Virus record (IMG/VR): IMGVR_UViG_3300025151_000144
Coordinates: 1-34,447 of that record
Length of the DNA: 34,447 nt
Source of the DNA: a virus
Reading direction: 5' to 3' (one strand)
Positions 25,129 through 31,600 of this stretch are shown here, in pieces (within the stretch, counting starts at the first letter, position 1; every line of letters starts with the position of its first letter). The translations under genes and the position numbers were made by a program. The notes under the pieces were generated by a model that saw only the letters and a program-made list of their open reading frames with translations, was not told the origin of the DNA and searched no databases.

Positions 25129-25575
25129 ATGACAAGAAAACTTGATAAAGAACATAATGAAAAATTAAAATCTATAGCAATGCAAAATGAAATTGCAAAT
25201 AGAGATCACATGAATCGAAGAGCACGATCTTGTACCATAGGAACCGCAGGTGGCGGTATACTAGAATTGTGTCTTCGCACAGAACATTACGGAACTATTT
25301 GGTATCAATTCAATCCTGTAGAAGCTGTTGAAATAATGGGACAACTTGCCGCTGCAAGTGGGATAGAAATGGCAGTTCGTCCTAGAAAAGATTTTGCATC
25401 ATGGAGATCATGGGACACCAATCTTCCCGGAAGTGTTCATTGGATGGGCACGGCTCCATGGCAATTGAATGATGATGATAGGCAAGAATTAATCGAATCA
25501 AAGATAAGAGAAATTGAAAATTATAAGAGTAGTTTACCTCAATCCAAAGATAGTTTACCTCAATCTAAAGAATGA
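25129..25575 (+). CDS. Protein of unknown function with duplicated C-terminal tail
   Basis: I chose the ATG at 25129 over an upstream TTG at 25120, giving 148 aa. The product has a charged N-terminal helix ('MTRKLDKEHNEKLKSIAM'), a central part 'CTIGTAGGGILELCLRTEHY' with the look of a small beta domain, and 'GQLAAASGIEMAVRPRKDFA'. The last 14 residues are a tandem copy, SLPQSKD then SLPQSKE, with matching DNA duplication. I do not recognise the family. A 28-bp AT-rich gap separates it from the previous gene, and the next gene overlaps by four bases. Confidence 0.5.
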   Translation: MTRKLDKEHNEKLKSIAMQNEIANRDHMNRRARSCTIGTAGGGILELCLRTEHYGTIWYQFNPVEAVEIMGQLAAASGIEMAVRPRKDFASWRSWDTNLPGSVHWMGTAPWQLNDDDRQELIESKIREIENYKSSLPQSKDSLPQSKE

Positions 25576-26129
25576 TTTTTGATAAACATTATATTCAAGT
25601 AGATTTAGATAAAAAAATTTTTTCTGGATCATTTCAATTATTACCAGAAAATTGGCGCAATATTTCATGTTTTAATTCTTTGTCTGATGAAGAACTAGAA
25701 GATTTAACTTGGTCTGGAAATAAAAATATTGGATGGATAAGATTTACATCACCTAAAATTAAAGAGTTCAATGTAATGAGAGATACATTTCTCTTGGTAA
25801 AAGATAATTTAAAAAGAGATATTTCTGCTGCCATTGATGACTCTGTGGATCCAAAAATAACTTATAAAAATAATTTAATAGTTTTGAATGAAGAAACTAA
25901 AAATATTTTAGTATCTAGATATTTGTATTCTCTATCAGACGAATCTGTTACTTTAAAAATTGATTGTATGGGAAATTATCGTGTATTTAATTCCGAAGAA
26001 ATAAAAGAATTAATATTCATGATTGACAGAAAAAATTTATCCATTTATAATAAAAGAATAAAACTGAATGAAATTATTGATATGTCCAATTCAATCACTG
26101 ATCTGACATCAAAATCTTATGACATCTAA
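25572..26129 (+). CDS. Possible tail-fibre accessory protein (weak DUF4376-like pattern)
   Basis: The 185-aa product starts within the previous stop (ATGA). Its second half, 'VLNEETKNILVSRYLYSL', then 'VTLKIDCMGNYRVFNSEEIK' and 'LIFMIDRKNLSIYNKRIKLN', follows the layout of DUF4376-type phage proteins: an 'R-L' helix, a short beta stretch with a G-x-[YF] turn, then a helical end starting with 'eei'. Those proteins occur next to tail-fibre genes. The first half has 'LSDEELEDLTWSGNKNIGWI'. The similarity is by pattern only, so function remains open. The next gene overlaps by 11 bases. Confidence 0.42.
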   Translation: MIFDKHYIQVDLDKKIFSGSFQLLPENWRNISCFNSLSDEELEDLTWSGNKNIGWIRFTSPKIKEFNVMRDTFLLVKDNLKRDISAAIDDSVDPKITYKNNLIVLNEETKNILVSRYLYSLSDESVTLKIDCMGNYRVFNSEEIKELIFMIDRKNLSIYNKRIKLNEIIDMSNSITDLTSKSYDI

Positions 26130-26766
26130 TTATTTTTCATATCATAACAATTTTAGTGATTTGGTAGATCCAATCCATGAGAGTTGGGGAGATATTTGGC
26201 AATTAAAAAATTATAATAGAGAAACGTGGTGTTGGAATGATAATATATTCACACATGATGAATTGAAAAAAATCATTAAGATTGGAAATAGATTTGGATT
26301 ATCAAAATCTACAATACAAAGTAATGAGGATCCTGGAGAATATAGAAAATCAAAAGTTTCTTGGTTGACACCAAATAGTCTCACATCATGGATATATGAA
26401 AGATTGACTAAATGTATCATAGAAAATAATGATAAGTTTTTTCAGTATGACATTTCTCATATTGAAAGAATTCAATTTACATATTACAATTCTAATGATG
26501 AGGGGTGTTATAAAAAACATATTGATCCTTTGAACAATAATAGTTTTTTCAATAGAAAACTATCAATGGTACTACAATTATCCAATCCAGATGAATATGA
26601 AGGTGGTGAATTAAGGTTACACACTTCAGAAGATCCGGTATTAATTAAGAAACAAAAAGGTTATCTAGTCACATTTCCATCTCATACATTACATGAGGTT
26701 ACTCCTGTGACTAAGGGAGAAAGATATTCACTTGTTGCATGGGTTCATGGAAAATTACTTAGATAA
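26119..26766 (+). CDS. 2OG-Fe(II) dioxygenase, prolyl 4-hydroxylase (PKHD) type
   Basis: The 215-aa product has the double-stranded beta-helix signature. The iron ligands are His134 and Asp136 in 'YKKHIDPL', and His192 in 'FPSHTLHEVTPV'. The 2-oxoglutarate ligand is Arg202 in 'KGERYSLVAWVHG'. Between them lies 'LSMVLQLSNPDEYEGGELRL', the usual core strand pair of PKHD-type hydroxylases. Such enzymes couple oxidation of 2-oxoglutarate to hydroxylation of a substrate, often a prolyl residue. No substrate-binding extension is visible. The first 60 residues are Trp/Asn-rich. It is the first of three consecutive enzymes of this superfamily. Enzyme class is sure; substrate is unknown. Confidence 0.88.
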   Translation: MTSNYFSYHNNFSDLVDPIHESWGDIWQLKNYNRETWCWNDNIFTHDELKKIIKIGNRFGLSKSTIQSNEDPGEYRKSKVSWLTPNSLTSWIYERLTKCIIENNDKFFQYDISHIERIQFTYYNSNDEGCYKKHIDPLNNNSFFNRKLSMVLQLSNPDEYEGGELRLHTSEDPVLIKKQKGYLVTFPSHTLHEVTPVTKGERYSLVAWVHGKLLR

Positions 26767-27334
26767 TGATTTCAAAGATAAAAAATTTAAGATTATTAAA
26801 AACTTTTTAGATGAAGATTTTGTTAAATTTATTCAACAATATTTTTTCATTCGTTTTAGATCTGGAGATGCTAATGAATCTTTCTTACAAGATAATCAAA
26901 CGGATTTTGGTTATTCTTTTTATGGAGACTCTCTGTGTGAAACAATACTAGATAATTCTGTAGATCATTTAAGCAAAATCACCGGCATTAAATTACTGCC
27001 AACTTATTCATTTGTAAGACTTTATCAACATGGAGATGAACTAAAACTCCACAGAGATAGACCAGAATGTGAAGTATCTGCAACTTTAGCTCTCGGATTT
27101 TGTGATGAAGTTCAACCGATTTATTTTTCTGATAAAGAAGATGGGTCATCTCCTCACAAAATAATATTAAATCCTGGCGATCTTTGTCTTTATCGGGGAT
27201 GTGATTTGTACCATTGGCGTGAAAAATTAACTCAAAGATGGTATTTACAGTGCTTCTTACATTATGTGGATTCTGAAGGTCCATATAGATACAACATTTA
27301 TGACGGTAGAAAATTTTTAGGAACTAAAAGATGA
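26747..27334 (+). CDS. 2OG-Fe(II) dioxygenase, second copy of the cassette
   Basis: I prefer the ATG at 26747 (195 aa) over a TTG at 26732. The start overlaps the previous gene by 20 bases. Iron ligands are His102 and Asp104 in 'ELKLHRDRPECEVSATLAL', and His156 in 'CDLYHWREKL'. Arg164 in 'TQRWYLQCFLHYVD' is the likely 2-oxoglutarate ligand. The core 'IILNPGDLCLYRGCDLYHW' is the usual beta-hairpin before the distal His. It is diverged from the first enzyme, so the pair is not a recent duplication. It resembles phage and bacterial 2OG-Fe(II) proteins of unknown substrate. Confidence 0.82.
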   Translation: MENYLDNDFKDKKFKIIKNFLDEDFVKFIQQYFFIRFRSGDANESFLQDNQTDFGYSFYGDSLCETILDNSVDHLSKITGIKLLPTYSFVRLYQHGDELKLHRDRPECEVSATLALGFCDEVQPIYFSDKEDGSSPHKIILNPGDLCLYRGCDLYHWREKLTQRWYLQCFLHYVDSEGPYRYNIYDGRKFLGTKR

Positions 27335-27933
27335 ACATTCAAGAAAAATACCATGAAAATATTGGATTTTATAAAGACATTTTACCTGATGGATTTTGCA
27401 CTCATGTTATAAAAGAATTTGATATACTTGAAAAAAATGGTATCACTAGAAGTAGACAACAATCAGATGATGCCACAAAAACCACAAAAGAAGATCAACA
27501 CGTCTTCTTAAATTACTATAATTATCAAGGTCTCCTTAGAGATTTTAACGATCATAATTGTTTTAAAATAATAAAGAATGGTATTCAAAATTGTTTTGAT
27601 TTATATTGTGATGAATATGATATATTGAAAGGCATGAATCTAACTTGTTTGGATTTTAAATTTCAAAAATCTAAACCAGGTGCTGGATATCATGTCTGGC
27701 ACTGTGAACAAGGAGATGTTTCTACCGCATCAAGAGTTATGACTTATATTTTATATTTGAATGATATAAAAGATGCCGGAGAAACAGAGTTTTTATATCA
27801 AAAAATTAGAGTTCCTCCTGAAGAAAATACTGCCGTATTTTTTCCTGCTGCATATACTCATGTTCACAGAGGTAATGTTGTTCATGGAGAGAAGGCAAAG
27901 TATGTGATCACTGGTTGGTTCTACCTCGATTGA
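27331..27933 (+). CDS. 2OG-Fe(II) dioxygenase, third copy, with His-x-Glu iron motif
   Basis: The 200-aa product starts inside the previous stop (ATGA). Its motif is 'YHVWHCEQGD', so the first iron ligands are probably His124 and Glu126, with Glu in place of the more common Asp. The distal His is His177 or His179 in 'PAAYTHVHRGN'. Lys190 in 'AKYVITGWFYLD' may take the place of the 2-oxoglutarate Arg. The core 'RVMTYILYLNDIKDAGETEF' is typical. I recognise this variant from many cyanophage genomes, where its substrate is not known. It ends the hydroxylase cassette; a new sigma70 promoter begins directly after the stop. Confidence 0.84.
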   Translation: MNIQEKYHENIGFYKDILPDGFCTHVIKEFDILEKNGITRSRQQSDDATKTTKEDQHVFLNYYNYQGLLRDFNDHNCFKIIKNGIQNCFDLYCDEYDILKGMNLTCLDFKFQKSKPGAGYHVWHCEQGDVSTASRVMTYILYLNDIKDAGETEFLYQKIRVPPEENTAVFFPAAYTHVHRGNVVHGEKAKYVITGWFYLD

Positions 27934-27993
27934 GGGGTTGACACCCCTGCCCAGATGCGCTATAATACGGGGGTAATCAAGGGAACACACCCC
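27933..27993 (+). promoter_or_regulatory. Consensus sigma70 promoter with overlapping inverted repeats
   Basis: TTGACA (27938-27943), a 17-bp spacer and TATAAT (27961-27966) make a perfect bacterial vegetative promoter. The -35 lies inside an inverted repeat AGGGGT-TGAC-ACCCCT (27933-27948), which begins in the stop codon of the previous gene. A second pair, GGGGT (27970-27974) and ACCCC (27989-27993), brackets the likely start site and an AAGGGA Shine-Dalgarno-like word in its loop. The first repeat could be an operator or a weak terminator; no T-run follows it. The promoter implies early expression by host RNA polymerase. Confidence 0.85.
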
Positions 27994-27995
27994 AC

Positions 27996-28196
27996 ATGAA
28001 CAGCACCGAAGAGTACCTGGAAAAAGTTGTCGTTGACATCTGTACCAAGTCCTTCACTCTTTACAGCGATGAAGGTAGCACTCGTACTATTGATTGCGAA
28101 ACTTCTGATCAGTTTATGAGTGTTTTTCTTCTCATTCGTGATCGACTTGAAGAAGAGCAAATCAAATATGCCGGAGTTTCAATTTGTCAGGACTAA
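27996..28196 (+). CDS. Small acidic protein of unknown function under an early promoter
   Basis: The 66-aa product reads MNSTEEYLEKVVVDICTKSF, then 'LYSDEGSTRTIDCETSDQFM' and a final helix 'LIRDRLEEEQIKYAGVSI'. The layout is helix, short beta hairpin, helix, with two Cys in the middle and one near the end. The first half is clearly richer in G+C than the phage average. It starts about 22 bases after the predicted transcription start, with AAGGGA 11 bases upstream. I believe similar small proteins occur in other cyanophages, but I know no function. The early-type promoter points to a host-directed or regulatory role rather than a virion part. Confidence 0.55.
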   Translation: MNSTEEYLEKVVVDICTKSFTLYSDEGSTRTIDCETSDQFMSVFLLIRDRLEEEQIKYAGVSICQD

Positions 28197-28199
28197 TTT

Positions 28200-28397
28200 A
28201 TGGAACAACTAAATAATCCAACTATTGAATTTTACTCCGTGGAATACTGGGAAAAAAACTGGGATGAACTAGTGGAAAGAGTTGAAAATGGAGAGCACAT
28301 AGGAATAGAAAACGAGAACGGAAATAAGGCAGTTATGATACCGGCAGATGATGAACTCATACGAATACACACTGAGTTAAACAACGACGCTCAGTAG
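28200..28397 (+). CDS. Phd/YefM-like antitoxin without a neighbouring toxin
   Basis: The 65-aa product contains 'YSVEYWEKNWDELVERVENG' followed by 'EHIGIENENGNKAVMIPADD'. This matches the Phd/YefM pattern: a short strand, a helix with '[LE]-x-x-L-x-x-R-V-E-x-G-E', then 'x-I-x-I-x-x-x-x-G-x-x-x-A-V-[ML]-[IV]-P'. In Phd antitoxins this N-terminal part dimerises and binds the operator, and a C-terminal tail binds the toxin. Here the tail after 'DDELIRIHTEL' is short. No toxin-like gene adjoins it. It could block a host toxin-based defence, or act only as a DNA-binding regulator. It is three bases downstream of the previous gene, in the same early unit. Confidence 0.68.
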   Translation: MEQLNNPTIEFYSVEYWEKNWDELVERVENGEHIGIENENGNKAVMIPADDELIRIHTELNNDAQ

Positions 28398-28407
28398 TTC
28401 ATCATCC

Positions 28408-28479
28408 GGGAATGTCGCCTAAAGGTAAAGGCCCTCTGCTTATAACGGAGTGATTTGGGTTCAAGTCCCAACATTCCTA
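28408..28479 (+). tRNA. tRNA-Ile (anticodon UAU)
   Basis: A cloverleaf can be drawn: acceptor 28408-28414 with 28472-28478 (first pair G-U), D stem GCCT/AGGC, anticodon stem CTCTG/CGGAG with loop CTTATAA, T stem TTGGG/CCCAA with loop TTCAAGT, discriminator A. The anticodon at 28441-28443 is TAT, which reads AUA. CCA is not encoded. Bacteria normally read AUA with a lysidine-modified CAU tRNA, so a UAU tRNA is unusual. Confidence 0.82.
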
Positions 28480-28482
28480 TTT

Positions 28483-28555
28483 GCTTCCTTAGCAATCTGG
28501 TGAATGCAGCAAACTCATAATTTGCCTAAGGAGAGTTCGATCCTCTCAGGAAGCA
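28483..28555 (+). tRNA. tRNA-Met (anticodon CAU); Ile-CAU not excluded
   Basis: Acceptor GCTTCCT/AGGAAGC (28483-28489 with 28548-28554), anticodon stem GCAAA/TTTGC with loop CTCATAA (anticodon 28516-28518), T stem GAGAG/CTCTC with loop TTCGATC, discriminator A followed by CC. It lacks the three G-C pairs in the anticodon stem of initiator tRNA, so it is elongator Met or lysidine-type Ile; sequence alone does not separate these. Confidence 0.8.
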
Positions 28556-28561
28556 CCTAAC

Positions 28562-28646
28562 GGGACGGTGGCGGAATTGGTAGACGCACCAGACTTAAAA
28601 TCTGTTGATCATTAAGATCGTGAGGGTTCAAGTCCCTCTCGTCCTA
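28562..28646 (+). tRNA. tRNA-Leu (anticodon UAA)
   Basis: Acceptor GGGACGG (28562-28568) pairs with TCGTCCT (28639-28645) using two G-U pairs. The anticodon arm CAGA-CTTAAAA-TCTG gives anticodon TAA. A long variable arm around GATCATTAAGATC marks a class II tRNA. The T arm is GAGGG/CCCTC with loop TTCAAGT. It reads UUA, a frequent codon in AT-rich phage genes. Confidence 0.9.
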
Positions 28647-28658
28647 CTTTTAACCTAA

Positions 28659-28665
28659 CTAAATA
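28659..28665 (+). promoter_or_regulatory. Late promoter word before the 1901-aa fibre gene
   Basis: CTAAATA, followed by AATCA, lies after the tRNA cluster and 33 bases before the ATG at 28699. It is the same word and spacing as at the tail operon start, and it returns transcription to the late programme after the early-type island. Confidence 0.5.
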
Positions 28666-28698
28666 AATCATAGCAAATAATATAGAAGCGGTAATACA

Positions 28699-31600
28699 AT
28701 GCCTCTGAATAAGTTAGAGAACTTTCTGAAGAATGTAGAAGGTCGTATACTATATGTTAGTCCGGCAGATTTAGACTCGACCGATGCGATTACTAATGAA
28801 GGTAATTCATTAACAAAACCATTTAAGACTGTCCAGAGGGCACTTTTACAGGCTGCGAGATTTTCTTATATTGTAGGTAATGATAATGATGCAACAGAGA
28901 AGACAACCATTCTTCTCATGCCTGGCGAGCATGAAATAGATAATAGACCCGGTTTTAGTATTGAGAATAATAGTGGTACTGCGGTAGTAAAAAAACCTGA
29001 TGAAACTACATTTTCACTTGCTGATTTGAGTTTAGATGTAAGTACTAATTTTGATTTAACTCAAGAAGATAATGATTTATATAAGTTCAATAGCACTGAA
29101 GGTGGTGTAATTGTTCCTAGAGGAACTTCTATTGTTGGACTGGACTTAAGAAAGACAAAAATAAGACCAAAATATGTTCCGAACCCAACTGATATTGGTG
29201 TAAAATCTTCTGCCATCTTTAGAGTAACTGGTGCATGTTATTTTTGGCAATTTAGTATTTTTGATGGTTTAGATAGTGGTGAAGTTTATACCGATAGTAA
29301 AAACTTTGGAGCAACAAACAGATCAAAACCAACTTTTTCACACCATAAACTAACCGTATTTGAATATGCAGATGGTGTTAATAATGTAAAACTTCCTGTT
29401 AGTGGCACTGATACGGGACTGACAGATCTTGATATGTATTATGCCAAAGTGTCTAATGCATTTAATGCCGCATCAAATAGACCCATTAATGAAAATTTTC
29501 CAGCCTCTACTGATGGATTTGCGAAACAAAGACCAGAATGGGAAATTGTTGGTGCATTTGCAGAGAACGATATAAAAATTTCCAACATCAAAGCGGGTGA
29601 TATTCCTGGTGTTGCAACATCAAAAGTTACGGTAACAACCCAATCTGCTCATGGATTAAGTGTTGGAACTCCAATCAATATCAAAGGTGTTAAACCAGAA
29701 GATTATAATGTATCTGCAATTGTTGCGAGTATTGATAGTAATGATAATAAGAAATTTACATATTTTTTACCGTTTTTTAGACAAAATTTACCAACACCGG
29801 CAACAGATGTTTCTGGTGCCGTTGTAACTATTGAAACTGATACAGTATCCGGTGCATCTCCTTATATCTTCAATGTTTCCTTACGTTCCGTATTTGGAAT
29901 GAACGGAATGCACGCCGATGGTAATAAGGCAGATGGTTTCCGTTCCATGGTTGTGGCACAATTTACGGGTGTCTCACTACAGAAAGATGATAGGGCATTT
30001 ACAAAATATAGTAAGACAAATAGATCATATGATAGTGCTGTCATTGAAAAGGTTACTGGTGGACAACTTGCCGTTGAGTCATCTGCAACAACCACTGATA
30101 CGAAGTATCATTTAGATTCGGGGGCAATTTACAGAGAGGGTTGGCAATCTACTCATGTCAAGATTAGTAATAACGCCATTCTTCAAATTGTTTCTGTATT
30201 TGCCATTGGTTTTGCCAAACACTTCCAGGCAACAAGTGGTGGTGATGCTTCTATTACTAACTCCAACTCAAACTTTGGTCAGTTAGCCTTAGTATCTGAT
30301 GGATTTAGAAAAGATGCATTCCAGAAAGATGATACTGGATTTATTACACATATCATTTCACCACAACATATTGATACCACAGAAGAAAATATAGAATGGC
30401 TCCAGTTAGAAACTGGTACGGATGTTAAAGTCTCTACGGCATCAACAGTTTATCTGCAGGGATATAACTCTTTTGATGTAAAACCGCCAGGAATAAATCA
30501 AGGATTTAGAATTGGTGCGAGACAAGGAGATGTACTATACTTTGAAACTGGTGGTTTCACATATTCTGCAAATATTGTAATGACAGATGGTGCCGCAGGA
30601 TCACTTACTGTAGGTCCACCTACTGCAACAACCATCAGTAGTGTCAAGGAATATGCGGCAACTGTCCGAACTCCTAGTGATGGAAATACTTTCCATTTTA
30701 GTGCAAGTCATGAATTAACTACTGGTGAAAAAATTATTATCAATACAACTGATGGAGATTTTCCAGAAAATATAGAAGTCGATAAAGTATATTATGCAAT
30801 ATATGTCAATGGTACTACAATTAGAATTGCGGTGTCAGAGTCTGATGCCATTAACAATATACCACTCAAATGGTATGCCGCAGCTGGAACAAATAATATT
30901 AAGATTTTAAGTAGAGTAAGTGATAAAAAAGTAGGAGAAATTGGTCATCCTATTCAGTGGAATAAAGATACAGGCAACTGGTATATTGCCATTAGTAATC
31001 CCGTTGGTATTGTAACTGCTATCAATAATTTAACTGAACCTGAAATTGAACCCTCATATTATAAGAGAATTACTGATTCTAGAAGTCTTGATGATAAGAT
31101 TTACAAATTAAGAACGGTTATTCCCAAAGAAATATCCGGATCAAAAAATCCAGAAAATGGATTTACCTTACAGGAGTCATCTTCTACAGGTGTTAGAGTT
31201 GATGGAGACTATGCAAAGGTAGATAATCTGACGACAAGTGATTATGCCTTCCAAAGAAATCCAAGATTTATTTCTAGTTGCACATATTCTGGTGGTAGTG
31301 CAGTTGTTATTGCCGAGAAACCACATAACTTAAAGGTTAATGATCTTGTCAGAGTTCTTGATGTAAGAGATAGTGGAAATACCACCGGAGATAAAGATAA
31401 AGGATTCAATGGTGATTATCTCGTAACAGAAGTAACAGATGATCTAACATTTAAATATCAACCGGTATCGGCTCCTGGATCAGATGCCACAAATGTATTT
31501 GCCAAATCTTCAGGTTCTGTAAGAATTACTCCATCTTCGGATGGACAAATTCCAAGATTTGAACGAAAAAATTTACAATCCAATGTCTATATCTTTAGAA

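Noticed and set aside
26732-26746. TTG start for the second dioxygenase
   Set aside because: It would extend deeper into the previous gene. The ATG at 26747 gives a typical start with a shorter, 20-base overlap.
27933-27948. AGGGGT-TGAC-ACCCCT as an intrinsic terminator for the hydroxylase operon
   Set aside because: The stem is only six pairs and no T-run follows. It contains the -35 box, so an operator or incidental role is more likely, although weak termination is not excluded.
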